Positions 22,032-32,865 of a DNA stretch of 64,000 nucleotides are shown here, piece after piece; position 1 is the first letter of the stretch, and each line of letters begins with the position of its first letter. This stretch comes from Erinaceus europaeus. Taxonomy: Eukaryota; Chordata; Mammalia; Eulipotyphla; Erinaceidae. The position numbers and the translations under genes were made by a program. The stretch is taken from positions 77,080,303 to 77,144,302 of the forward strand of contig NC_080179.1 in assembly GCF_950295315.1 (NCBI RefSeq), read 5' to 3'. The notes below the pieces were generated by a model. The model worked only from the letters and a program-made list of their open reading frames with translations. It did not search any database and had not been told where the DNA came from.

Positions 22032-22376
22032 TTTTTTTTGCCTCCAGGGTTATCGCTGGGGCTCAGTGCCTGCACCATGAATCCACTGCTCCTGGAAGCC
22101 ATTCCCCCCCCTTTTGTTTCCCTTATTGTAGCCTTGTTGTGGTTATTATTGTTGTTGTTGATGTCTTTTGTTGTTCGCTAGGACAGAGAGAAATGGAGAG
22201 AGGAGGGGAAGACAGAGAGGGGGAGAGAAAGACAGACACCTGCAGACCTGCTTCTCTGCCTGTGAAGCGACTCCCCTGCAGGTGGGGAGCCGGCCTGGGC
22301 TGGACCGGGAATCCTTAACGCTGTTCATTGCGCTTTGCACCACCTGTGCTTAACCTGCTGTGCTACCACCTGACCC
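22032..22376 (-). repeat. Full-length long-form SINE with target duplication
   Basis: Antisense copy running from the 3' module (GCCTCCAGGGTTATCGCTGG) to GTGCTACCACCTGACCCC. It is flanked by GGGGAACATTCT (ending at 22024) and GAGGAACATTCT (ending at 22393), a target duplication of about 15 bp with one or two changes. Confidence 0.88.
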
Positions 22377-22379
22377 CTA

Positions 22380-23100
22380 AAGAGGAACATTCTGTCAGAA
22401 ATCAGTGGGGAGTCATTTAAAGATGCCCACTCACTGCATTCCAGCCAACTAAGGGAGATTTGGGGCGGGATGCCATCTTCCTCCTCCCAATCTGACTGAC
22501 TTAGCAGGCTGTCTCTGTTCATTGCGTTAGATCCCTAGCTTGTTAGGTCACTGTTGGATAGCGGCTGAAAGGTTTTTTGGTGATTTTGCCTGTGGGAGGC
22601 ATCTGTCTTGTAGTGATTTTGCCATCCCCTTTTGATTTTCTTATTTTTCTTTCTTTCTTTTTCTTCTTTCTCTTTGGTTTGATAAATCTTTCTCCTTTGG
22701 CTTGGAGATGCTCTTTTGTTTTGATTATTGATTTTTTTTTTCTCTCTGGTGTGACCAATTCATGATTTTGTTGCTGAGGTTTGTTTGTGATTTCATATGT
22801 GAGAGAGATCTGGTGTGGTGTGCCTTTGCCTCCCTATAGTTTTCCTTCCTTCTCTCTAGCTTGATGAAGCTTTTGCGGTTGTTTTTGTGGCGTTGGCTGA
22901 TGGTGGATGGTATTCTCTTCATTGGGAGGGATTTGAATGAGTCTAGATGGGATATTTTGTTCATTTGGTTTCACTTCTTTTTACTTCCTTTTTATTATAC
23001 TCATTCATTTATATATTTGCCTGCTTTGTGGCTTAATTCATTTTTGTTACAGTTGCTGATATTTGTGACATCATTTGTTTCAAATTGGTAACCTGACTGA
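22380..23100. repeat. Unclassified repeat-like interval between two direct repeats
   Basis: T-rich plus strand. The minus strand reads basic, Lys/Arg-rich peptides (for example KNNRKSFIKLERRKENYREA) without a long frame. Together with 21730-22020, which has a local GC-rich patch (CACCCGACCCCCAGCCTGGG), it may be one old element broken by the SINE. L1 5' region is a guess. Confidence 0.3.
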
Positions 23101-23164
23101 ATTTTAACAGTAGGCTTAAATGGATAATACATTTCTAATAATGACTTTTTCTTGGAAATATATC

Positions 23165-23405
23165 ACCTGTAATCTTAGGCCAGAGAGACCAGGAGCAACG
23201 GGCTGTGTCACTCTATTAGACACAGCTCTACGTAAACAGCATTAAAGGACATAAATATCGGTGAGGTCTTGTATGATACAGAAATCCTAACAATGGGATT
23301 TTCAAGGTCAACCAAATCTCCAAATAACATGGTTATAATAATAACTATCTATTGCCTACATAAACTGTAAGACAGCAGGAATGCTCCCCATTCTCTATAA
23401 AACCC
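23165..23405 (-). repeat. Direct-repeat copy B (partner of 21052-21310)
   Basis: CCTGTAATCTTAGGCCAGAG start, same order of shared blocks as copy A, ending CATTCTCTATAAAACCC. The two copies are about 2.1 kb apart in the same orientation. Confidence 0.55.
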
Positions 23406-23679
23406 AAACAAAATATACATGCAGCGATCTAGGGCTTTTAAAAATATTTTGTTTTGTTTGTTAATCAAGATGACAGTTACAGGAAAATGGAGTATGTAAT
23501 AGTTCTTTATGTACAAGTAAAATCTTCCCCCCCACCAAAAAAATTCTTGTCAATCACTAATAAAAATAATACAGAAAAGAATGACTGTGGAGCAGAAATC
23601 AAGGGAGAGAAAGGAAAGAAGATAATATAGGGAGGGGTCACAGTGTGTGTGCTAAGGATTCTTCCCGCTGAAAACTAGA

Positions 23680-23850
23680 CGATGCTGCAGTGGACAGAGC
23701 TGGAGCTTGATCCCAGACATTGCATGTACCAGTTTAATGTCTCTCTCTCTCTCTCTCTCCTTCCCTCTCTCTCTCTCTCCCTCTCTCCCTCTCTCCTCCC
23801 TCTTTCCCTCTCCCTCTCCCTCTCTCTCTCTCTCATAATCAAATACATAA
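23680..23850 (+). repeat. SINE with CT-expanded body
   Basis: GCTGCAGTGGACAGAGCTGG head, TTGATCCCAGACATTGCATG, then about 95 bp of TC/TCCC repeat (23742-23835) and CATAATCAAATACATAA. Confidence 0.65.
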
Positions 23851-24179
23851 TTTTTAAAGATCCTTTCGACTACTAAGCTATGAGAAGGGAGTTAATACAG
23901 TTTTTCTCATCACATTAATCATTAACTAACCACATTTCCAATAATATCAATGTCACTATCCAGGCCAAGCGGTGTGACAGTCACAGTGGCAGTCAAAGAT
24001 TAAGAGTTAGGATCCAGGGACTGGATAATGGCATGCCAGATTGACTATGGCTGCTACCACACAGAAAGACCAAATGTGCAGGCTCCTGTTTACAGGAGGG
24101 GAGCTTCATGAAAAGGGAAACAGTGCTGTAAGTCTCTTTCTCTCCCTCCCACCCCCTTCTATCTCCCACTCTCTTTTTT

Positions 24180-24415
24180 AAAAATTTATTTAAAAATATT
24201 TTATTTATTTATTTATTTATTTATTTATTAGATAGACAGCTAGAGGCAGCCAGAAATCTAGAAGGAAGGGGAGAAAGAGAGAAAAAGCGACACTGCAGCA
24301 CTTTGAAAGCTTTCCCCTTGCAGGTGGAGACTGGGGTGTGGAATGTAGAATCTAGATTCTTGTGCATTGGAACATGAGCGCTGAGCCAAGTGCACCGCAA
24401 CCTGGCCCCTTCTAA
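24180..24415 (-). repeat. Short-form SINE, antisense
   Basis: TTATTTATTTATTTATTAGA tail, AGACAGCTAGAGGCAGCCAG, CCTTGCAGGTGGAGACTGGG, and head end CACCGCAACCTGGCCCC. Confidence 0.8.
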
Positions 24416-24479
24416 CCCCTTCTCTAACCCTACTCTCTATCACTCCTTCCACTCCTGTGTCCTAACAAGTTAGAAAAGT

Positions 24480-24540
24480 GTGTGTGTGTGTGTGTGTGAG
24501 TATTATTATTATTATTATTATTAGTAGTAGTAGTAGTAGA
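24480..24540. repeat. TG / ATT / GTA compound microsatellite
   Basis: Consecutive (TG)n, (TTA)n and (GTA)n blocks within 60 bp. Confidence 0.9.
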
Positions 24541-24774
24541 AGAGATCCCAAAGAATCACCACTGGAAATATGCTTTTATGAATATGAGCTACAGTAGGGT
24601 GGTATAGGAGGAAAGGATAATACATATTATCTTTTTTCTATCTTCTCAACATCCATATGTAGAAAGTGGACCCTCTACTCCACTAATAACTTCCCAGTTT
24701 CCCATGTGCCTCTCCTCTCCCTCCCATCATGTTCAACTGTCCTATACTCACAACAGCAAAGGGATCAGCATAAG

Positions 24775-24930
24775 GCAGTCTGGGAGGCACAGTGAATACA
24801 GCTTTGGCCTCTCAGCCACGAGGTCCCAGTTCCATCCCTGGCATTGCATGTGCCAGAGTGATGCTCTTGTTCTCTCTCCTTCTCCCCCTTCTTTTTGTCA
24901 TAAATGAATAAATAAATCTTTAAAAAATAA
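24775..24930 (+). repeat. Old SINE, sense
   Basis: GGCAGTCTGGGAGGCACAGT head, CAGTTCCATCCCTGGCATTG, CT-rich body, ATAAATGAATAAATAAATC tail. Similar copies at 41105 and 50845. Confidence 0.65.
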
Positions 24931-25504
24931 TGATGTGAGTGGGTTCCTGCAAGGATTCTTTCAACTGCATTAGCTCCTCTCTGAGGCTCTGGTTCCAAAT
25001 GATCTCTCTGTTCTCCGTCCACAAACAGAATTTAATATAATGTGAAGTGAACACTGTCCTTACGCCACATTACATGGCAATCATGATACGTAGCCGCCTT
25101 CAAGTATTTTAAAGTGTTTTGACTCCTAAATAATATGACATTGATGACTATGTAAAGAAAGACATTCTGTTGTCATACTGGCAGAGAAATTGATCTATAA
25201 ATGCAGTGTTTTCTGAGTTGTGTGTTTTCTCCCATTCAGTGATGAGCTATTTCTTTTTTGCTTGCCTTCTGATGGAACCTGATTCAAATCCCCAAGTGTA
25301 TCCAGAATCTTGAGCAAACCTTTCTATTTACAAATCCAAGAATGGCTATATACCCACACTTTACTTTTATGCTTGTTTCTTCAGAAAAAAGACAGCAAAG
25401 ACTCAAGCCAAACTTCGTTCTCAGAACAATGAACACAAGCTGGAAGGCATGGATCCAAATATTAACTCTTCCCATTACAGTTTAGAATTTAACTTAAGTT
25501 AATT

Positions 25505-26260
25505 AATTTATTTTAACCATTTTATTTGTGATTAATAATGTTTACAAGATTGTAAGATTACAGAGCATAGTTCTACAGAATATCCACAACAAAAGCTCCG
25601 TGCCCGCATCTTCCCAATGATAACCACCACAGTCCTCACAAAGTATTAGAGACCGTTTGTTTCTGCTTTTTCAAGCTTGTTGTTTTTGCAAGTTCATGCA
25701 TTTTAGATCTCTAGATTCAGTTATGACTGAAACCATCTGCTAGTTGTCTTTCATCTCTTCATATTCATTTTGCTAAGCATGATCAGCTCCAGTCCCACCC
25801 ATTTTGTCCCAAAGGACACTATTCCATCCCTTTCAAATCCAGAGTCGTACTCCGTGGAGTATATGGCCCGCCATCTGCTAGTGGCGTTCATGTTTCTTCC
25901 ACTCCTTGGATGCTGTGGATAATGCAGCTATGGACACCCATGTGCACACTTCCCTTCAAATCAGTGTTTGAACATCTTTTTGGTAAGTGCCCAAGAGTGG
26001 TATTGCTGGATCTTAAGGTAATAGAATTTAATTTTATTTAATCTATGTTTAGAAAGTTTGAAAATTAAATGTGGCAAAGCATCCTCCAAGCTGTCACAGA
26101 TATCCTCAAATGTTCTTTATCAGATTGTACTGCCTTCCAATTTAAAGTCTCAATCAATACCAGAAGAGTTTTGAACAAAAACATAGACTTTCTAGAACTT
26201 GTCAGTCAAGTAGTAAGGCTTTTATTGCATGTCTGGATCTTAAAAGTTTTTTCTACTTGC
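25505..26260 (-). repeat. L1 3' end, antisense
   Basis: TTTACAAGATTGTAAGATTA start, CACTATTCCATCCCTTTCAA, GATGCTGTGGATAATGCAGC and AGAGTGGTATTGCTGGATCT are the reverse strand of mammalian L1 ORF2 end and 3'-UTR sequence. 5' truncated. Confidence 0.7.
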
Positions 26261-26920
26261 CCCATCTCCTGAGTAGAAAAGTGCGGGGTAGAATAAATTT
26301 TATTGTATTTATCAGTAGGCATCTTCATTAGGATAAACTAGGGGAGAGTCTATGGAAGAAACTGATTAGTGTCAGTTCTTTTTTAGCATAGCTGGCCAGA
26401 TGAAACTGACTCTAACTGTAGCCAGTAAATTAAGTAGTTACAACAAATAGTTATGTAGTGCTTACACTATACTTACTAACAATTACATTTAATCTTTACA
26501 GACATTGCCTCATTTGTTTTCAGAAATTCAATAATGTATAGTATAATTATTTCTCATATTTTACAAATGAAGAAATTAAGTCATAGGTTTGTCTAGAATC
26601 ATCCTAAAGTTCATTATCTAAATCACAATTAATAGTGTCGATTTTTAAACCAAGCTCTATAGCATAACTGACCCATCTACTTGGATCATTTCAAACTTAA
26701 TAATATGAACTGAGACTCATGATTAGGCCATGTCCACTCCTGAGTGGCTGGTAACAGTCCGGCAGTTTGCCAGCTGTGGTGCCAGACCTCCAGTCTGTTT
26801 TACCAACAGAAAGACTGCTGAAGGGAGGAGAGGACTCCCTTAAGGCTCACCAAATGCAACTGGGATACTCTTGCTATTGTGCCTTTGAAGCTGGAGCAGC
26901 AGAGGGTAGACCCTGTGCTG

Positions 26921-26936
26921 ACACCAGGGGGCAGAG
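26921..26936 (+). promoter_or_regulatory. CTCF-like motif
   Basis: ACACCAGGGGGCAGAG is close to the CTCF core CCACCAGGGGGCGC. A weaker GCAGCAGAGGGTAG lies 12 bases upstream. Motif match only. Confidence 0.3.
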
Positions 26937-27570
26937 AACTGACCAGGGAACTCAGGAGAAGACACACATCCTAGTGGTCTAGAGGTGGGGCTGTGTAGTG
27001 GGAGCCTTTCCACATTGTTCTCCTGATAAGAACACAGTGAATAATTGCCTCAGAACCCACAGACTATAAATGGGCCTTGTATAGAAACTCACAGGCCAAG
27101 TAGAGCTGTCAGGCTTTAATCTAGCTGCTGGCAGAGCAGGTGGATTAAGCCAGGGGCTTTGGGTCCTTGGGGCATGGGTGACTCTTTGCATAGTCACTGT
27201 GTTACCTCTCCTCCACTCTGCTTTCTCTCTTGGTCAGGAGTTAGTGATTAAGCTAAAAAGCCTATGTATAGTTAAAAAGCCTTCAGGCTCCTATAGCCTA
27301 CAGGAAAGAAAAAATAACAAAAGAGGTTTTAATATTCATTATGCTTTAACTCAGGAATTGAGATAATATTAAAACAATTGTTTATTTCCACAAGTGTGAA
27401 CTCTTTGAGTACCTTACTTAGACACTGTTGGGTAGTATGCCAGCTCCCCTGGCTTAAAGCTCCTGCTTAACTAAGCACCAGCATGCCTGCATGGCATTGG
27501 TTTGATCCCACTCAAAGCTGCGGTCTATTTACATAAACCACTGTTAACTAGGCACCGCCCTCCCTCCAGG

Positions 27571-27604
27571 GCATTGGTGGTTCAGTGGTAGAATTCTCGC
27601 CTGC
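27571..27604 (+). other. tRNA-Gly(GCC) 5'-half-like sequence inside the LTR
   Basis: GCATTGGTGGTTCAGTGG, then TAGAATTCTCGCCTGC, matches the mammalian tRNA-Gly-GCC gene from base 1 through the anticodon loop, then diverges (TCCACCCC). The A box TGGTTCAGTGG is intact. The B box and 3' half are missing, so it cannot be a functional tRNA gene. It is not a primer-binding site, which would be complementary to a tRNA 3' end. Confidence 0.8.
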
Positions 27605-27700
27605 TCCACCCCCTCTCCTTGTCACACCCTGATTTTCACCAGTCTCTTTTTTTCGCTCCACCCTCTCTACATCACATCCTGTTTACACCCTACTTGGCGG

Positions 27701-27709
27701 GTATATATA
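27701..27709 (+). promoter_or_regulatory. TATA box of the LTR
   Basis: GTATATATA in the expected U3 position, about 200 bases from the LTR 3' end. Confidence 0.55.
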
Positions 27710-28357
27710 CATCTGCTTTTCTGAGTAAAAACACTTGGAATTGCTTTCCGGCTCTGAGAGTTCCAGAATGTATCTCCTGCTACGTTAGCCCGGCATGAGT
27801 TCCTGATCCCTCTCCCATGCAGCAGCCTAGATTGACTCCAGTTGAGTCCTCTCCAACCCAGAGAGCACTTGCTCAGGAAGAAGCACCCTCAGGCTATCCC
27901 GGCAAGACACAAGTCAATCTAGGCAAGAGTGATCAATAGATTGAAAAATACTAAGAGAGGGACCTCATAACAAACTATATACAACGGTTAATCCAAGAAG
28001 AAACACTGGAGAAATTAATCAGGTCAAAAGTCTAGATAAAAGCCCCTCTGTCCTCCAAGGTAGAAGCACATAAGAATGAGGATAGCATTCAAATACTAAT
28101 TGCATTATTAGTCACAGGAATGAGGAAAGAGTTTGAAATAAATGTCATCAGAAATGGAGAAACAACAAATGAGGCTTTTAAAGAAAACACTATATCGAGG
28201 TAATTAGAGAGCTGAAAACTGACATAGCTGAACTAAGAGAACAACTAGTGCAATGAGCTAATACATATCAGAACAGGTTAACAAAATAGCTGAGCTACAG
28301 AAAATAGCAGATGGGAGAGACAATAGGATAAGTGAGGCAGAAAACATAATTAGCAAG

Positions 28358-28687
28358 ATGGAGGATGAATTAGAGACAACTAAGAAAGAAGTAAGAGATC
28401 TCAAAAAGATATTAAGAAATAATAAAAACAACAACAGAGACATATGGGATGAATTAAGAAGAAATAATATATGCATTATAGACCTACCAGAGGAAGAAAG
28501 ACAGGGAGGGGAAGAAAGCATTCTACAGAACACAATAGATGAGAACTTTCCTAGTCTAGACAACATAAAAGACTTAAATATTCAAGAACCCCAGAGGTTC
28601 CCAAACAGAATTGACCCAGACTTAAAGACACCAAGACACAAAATATTTAGAATGAAAAGGAATAAGAATAAAAAAAAAGATATGTAA
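28358..28687 (+). pseudogene. L1 ORF1 fragment
   Basis: About 109 codons without a stop. It starts in a coiled-coil-like segment (MEDELETTKKEVRDLKK) and continues with NNICIIDLPEEE, ENFPSLDNIKDLNIQE and PNRIDPDLKTPRHKI. These correspond to the RNA-recognition and C-terminal parts of L1 ORF1p, the RNA-binding chaperone of retrotransposition. The frame ends early (KKKDM). Confidence 0.85.
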
Positions 28688-29299
28688 GTCTGCAAGAGAA
28701 AAACAAAGAGTCACTTACAGAGGAAAACCCATAAGATATGCAGCAGATTTCTCCACACAGACACTACAGACCAGAAGAAAATGGCAAGATATCTATCAAG
28801 TGCTCAATGAGAAAGGCTTTCAACCAAGACTACTGTATCCTGCTAGACTCTCATTCAGACTAGATGGAGGCATAAATACCTTATCAGACAAGCAGCAGTT
28901 GAAGGAATCAACTATCACCAAGTCTCCCTGCAAAAAGTTCTGAAAGGTCTGCTATAAACAATAAGATCACCATAAATATGCCACATATCAGAACACTCTA
29001 AAAAACCCACAATAATGGCATTAAATATCTTCAGTATTTAATATCAGTAAATGTCAATGGCCTGAATTGACCTATTAAAAGGCACAGAGTAGGAAGATGG
29101 GTCAGAAAAAAACAACCATATGTGGTGTGTAGGAATCTGACCTAACTCAACAAGATAAACTTAGATTCAAAGTGAAAGGATGGAAAACTGTCATAAAAGC
29201 CAATGGACCACAAAAAAGGGCAGAGATAGTTATTCTCATAACTGACATGATAGACCATAAATAAATAAAATTTAAAAATATAGGGATGGGCATTACTTA

Positions 29300-29611
29300 G
29301 TGCTCAGAGGATCAGCCAGTCAAGAAGACTTAAGGATCATCAACATCTATGCACCCAATGTGAGGCCATCTAAATACATCAATCTGACAGAGCTACAACA
29401 ATATATAGACAGCAACACATTAACAGCAGGGGATTTCAGCACCCTACTCTCTCAACTTGACAGATCACCCAGGCAGAAAGTCAATAAAGAAACAAAGGAG
29501 TTAAATGAAGAGATAGATAAACTAGTACTCTTGGACATTTTCAGAGCCATTCACCTCCAAAACTGGAATATACATTTCATTCAAGTCCACATGGGTTATT
29601 CTCAAGGATAG
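29300..29611 (+). pseudogene. L1 ORF2 endonuclease fragment
   Basis: LRIINIYAPNVRPSKYI, then TAGDFSTLLSQLDR resembles the apurinic-like endonuclease core of L1 ORF2p (INIYAPN and GDFNTPL-type motifs; the Asn of GDFN is Ser here). About 103 codons open; disrupted on both sides. Confidence 0.85.
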
Positions 29612-30267
29612 ACTATATATTAAGCCACAAAGGCAGTGTCAGCGAATTTAAGGACATTGAAATCTTCCCAAGCATCTTCTCAGACCATGGTGGAATTAAA
29701 TTGACACTTAAACAGTAAACAAAAAATAGTAAAAGTCCCCAAATATGGAAACTCAACAGTACACTACTTGGCAACTATCGGGTGAAAGAGGATGTTAAGG
29801 AAGAAATTAACATGTTTTGAGAGTTCAATGAAAATGAAGACACGATATTTAGGACACAGTTAAGGCAGAACTGAGAGGGAAATTCATAGCCATATAAGCA
29901 CACATTTAGAAAAAAGAAAAATCTCAAATAAACAGCCTGACTGCACACCTTAAAGACTTAGAAGAACAAAGGAACTCTAAAGCAACCAGAAGGACTGAAA
30001 TCACTAAAGTTAGGGCAGAAATAATTAACACTGAAAATGAGAGAAATATACAAAAGACCAATGAAACTAAATTTTGGTTCTTCAAAAGTGTAAGTAAAAT
30101 TGGCAAACCTTTAGCCTGACTCACAAAATGAAAAAAGGGAGATGACCCAAATAAATTGGATTGTAAATGAAAGAGGAGATATCACGACAGGTACCACAGA
30201 AATGCAAAATATCATTTGAGACTTCCATGGACAACGATATGCCGCCAAGCTAGAGAAGTAGGAAGAA

Positions 30268-30680
30268 ATGGAAGAGTCCCTAGATACCTACAGCCTTCCA
30301 AAATTAAATAAAGAGGAACTAGATGAAATGAACAGGCCCATCACAGCCAAAGAAGTTGAAACAGTTATCAAAAATCTTCCCTTGAATAAATGTCCTGGAC
30401 CAGGTGGTTTTACAGTTGAATTCTATAAAACCTTCAAGAAAGAGTTAATACCTCTATTTTAAAACTCTTCCAAAAGGTTGAAGACATAGGCATACTCCTT
30501 TCCAGCTTCTACGAAGCCAACATAATTCTGATACCCAAAGCAGACAGGGATACAAACAAAAAAAATGAAAACTACAGACCAATATCTTTGATGAATATAA
30601 ATGCTAAAATATTGAACAAAATTCTAGCCAACTGGATACAGCAGTATATTAGCAAGATTGTTCATCATGATCAAAACCAT
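30268..30680 (+). pseudogene. L1 ORF2 reverse transcriptase, N-terminal fragment
   Basis: ITAKEVETVIKNLPLNKCPG, DGFT-like [15 protein letters not shown], then, after a stop and frame change, [15 protein letters not shown] and [19 protein letters not shown] match the beginning of the L1 RT domain. The catalytic FADD region is absent because the element is cut off first. Confidence 0.85.
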
Positions 30681-31381
30681 TGTTGGAAAGAAATTCCCTA
30701 AAAGCAGAGCTCAAGAAACATGAAGGATCTCAATTTAAAGTGTTAAAGTTTACACTTCTAAATCTTTGTGTGACTCAGAATTTTTTTGTAAATATACTTC
30801 TGTGTATACAACCATTCCTTGATTTGAAGTTAATTTTATAGTAATCTTTCTCTGGAAAAAAAATCACAGAATTCTTTTTTCTGTAGTTTAAATAGTATAG
30901 TCAGTTATAAATTAATGAAAGGCCAGCTTATTAACATGTTTTACTTAGCTCATTAAATAGAATCAAATGCCAATAGCAGAAAAACTACATTTATTTTTGC
31001 TTAAACCTCAAATTCCTTTTAATTAAACTGTTTTTAAATGTGCTCTGCATATTTAATACCCTACATTTTTTAGTAATCTCTCTCCTACCACTAAAAAAAA
31101 TTAACTACCTGATGCAGAGACCAACGCCATTAGTAGTTGCTAGATTTTTCACATCTCAAGTCCCTCTTATCCTCAAATAGCAGAGAGGAAACGAGGGGAA
31201 AATACTACAGGGTTCAGCACTGGACAGAGCAGGCGCCCTCCCTGGTTAGCTAGACTTCATTTTCATGACTAAGATTTAAAATAAGATTTTTACAGTCATA
31301 GTACTTGGAAAATAAAAATTTGTAAGGTTAGTGATTGGAAGGGTTTCTTTCACTGATTTTTAGAAATAATAAATAGTAGGC

Positions 31382-31552
31382 TGGTGAAATAGCTCACTTG
31401 CACTGTGCTTTTCTTTGCCATATGCACAGCTCAGGTTCTAGTCCAGCCTCTGCCACATTGGAGGACGTTTCCAAGTTGTGGTCTGTTTTCACTCTTTCTA
31501 TCTCTATCTAAAATAAATAAATGAATAAATAAATAAATAAATAAAATAACAA
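31382..31552 (+). repeat. SINE, sense
   Basis: GGCTGGTGAAATAGCTCACT head, CTCAGGTTCTAGTCCAGCC, TCTATCTCTATCTAAAATAA and an (AAAT)n tail. Confidence 0.75.
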
Positions 31553-31718
31553 AGTAAATTCTTTTATAAAAAAATGAAAAAGATAATCATTTAGAACTTT
31601 TGAATCTGGTATAATTTTAAATAAAATACTCCCAGTTTCCTTGCCTGCCTCATGATTTGGAGCAGTGGCTACTATTTGGAGCAGTGGCCTCTGGACAGAG
31701 AAATGAGTCCATTATGTC

Positions 31719-31906
31719 TAAGAAAAACAGAGATCTGAGTAGAGTGGAGGAGAGAGGCTGAGAACCAAATTAGACGGATCTGGGAGCTGGCAATAATAGG
31801 AAAAGTAGAAGTATGGATGGTTTTGTTTTCTACTCTTGACTTCCCTGAGTCAACCAGACACATAGTTGATCATATACATAGAAACAATCTTCATTCCATA
31901 TGTTAT
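31719..31906 (+). repeat. 188-bp duplication, copy 1
   Basis: Identical in length and 187 of 188 bases to 32175-32362, at a constant offset of 456. The single difference is C at 31844 versus T at 32300. It does not match any repeat family I recognise. Confidence 0.95.
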
Positions 31907-32174
31907 CCAAAATGTTGCTCTTCCTGTCCTTACTCCTCAGTGTAAGCAAGGGTGAAAGGTGGACCAAATCCTTTTTCCCCCTAAAATATATGACTTGCAT
32001 TTCCATGTGTGGTTGTGGAAAGTGATGCTGAGCTTTAAAAACATACGCTGACCTAAAAGATAATTATAGCCATTAAAACAAAGATAGACCCACCTTTGCT
32101 TAATGTGCAATCAGTTCTGCTAGGAGACTGTCTAGTTTGGGAGTCTAAGAGCACTGTTTAAACAACTCTGTAGT

Positions 32175-32362
32175 TAAGAAAAACAGAGATCTGAGTAGAG
32201 TGGAGGAGAGAGGCTGAGAACCAAATTAGACGGATCTGGGAGCTGGCAATAATAGGAAAAGTAGAAGTATGGATGGTTTTGTTTTCTACTCTTGACTTCT
32301 CTGAGTCAACCAGACACATAGTTGATCATATACATAGAAACAATCTTCATTCCATATGTTAT
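32175..32362 (+). repeat. 188-bp duplication, copy 2
   Basis: Partner of 31719-31906; 268 bp of unrelated sequence lie between them. Such high identity without an intervening element suggests a recent local duplication or an assembly artefact. Confidence 0.95.
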
Positions 32363-32679
32363 TGAGGTTAGAAATGGTCCCTAATGATTATATCCAATTA
32401 TCTGGATTTGGACAAGAGTCCTCTGGCCAGTGGGATGTAACTATTTACTTCAGGCAGGCACAGAAAAAGGGACACACTTCTGAACATAGGCACTAACACA
32501 AAAGGAGATATTTTTCTTCTGGATGTTTGACACTGTGGAGACTTAGTTCCTTCTTGTGATGAGTGTTTTTATTGCACTTTAAGGTGACTATTGTGATTCT
32601 TAGTCATTTGGCACAATGAGAGCTTAGATACCTTGATGTGATTATTTCACTTTGGGAGATGATATAAATAAAACACAAG

Positions 32680-32784
32680 GGCCAACAAAAATAGCTCACA
32701 TGGATAGTGTGTTGGTTTGCCATTTGTCCAACTCAGGTTTGAGCCTGGCCCCCATGACTCTGGAGGAAGTTCAGTTTTGTAATA

Positions 32785-32828
<44 letters not shown>

Positions 32829-32865
32829 TCTGTGCCTCTGTTTGTATCAAAACAAAGTAGAGAAC
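32680..32865 (+). repeat. SINE with TC repeat
   Basis: GGGCCAACAAAAATAGCTCA head, ACTCAGGTTTGAGCCTGGCC B-box region, CTCTGGAGGAAGTTCAGTTT, then (TC)n at 32784-32824. Confidence 0.75.

Larger units (their letters stand above)
27426..27904 (+). mobile_element. Solo LTR, 479 bp, 6-bp target duplication, carrying a tRNA-Gly 5' half
   Basis: Starts TGTTGGG and ends CCCGGCA between identical AGACAC hexamers (27420-27425 and 27905-27910). A TATA box GTATATATA is at 27701-27709; AGTAAA at 27724-27729 is the only polyadenylation-like signal. The U3 part contains two diverged copies of a unit beginning TAACTA[A/G]GCACC, the second holding the tRNA-Gly-like piece at 27571-27604. No retroviral coding sequence is attached. 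It sits just upstream of an L1 ORF1 relic, so it either split that L1 or landed beside it. Confidence 0.87.
27911..30700 (+). mobile_element. LINE-1 5' half, coding-dead and 3' truncated
   Basis: A co-linear L1 relic: ORF1 (around 28080-28870), then the ORF2 endonuclease (around 29100-29700) and the start of the reverse transcriptase (to about 30675, motif [11 protein letters not shown]). Many stops and frameshifts break both ORFs. Homology ends abruptly within the RT domain and is followed by unrelated AT-rich sequence without a poly-A tail. This is unusual, because most dead L1s are truncated at the 5' end. Confidence 0.85.

Noticed and set aside
27571..27643. Functional tRNA-Gly gene
   Set aside because: Only the 5' half matches. 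The anticodon stem 3' strand, variable region, B box and acceptor 3' strand are missing.
31672..31863. 63-codon minus-strand frame
   Set aside because: Overlaps the 188-bp duplication, but has no homology and no splice context.
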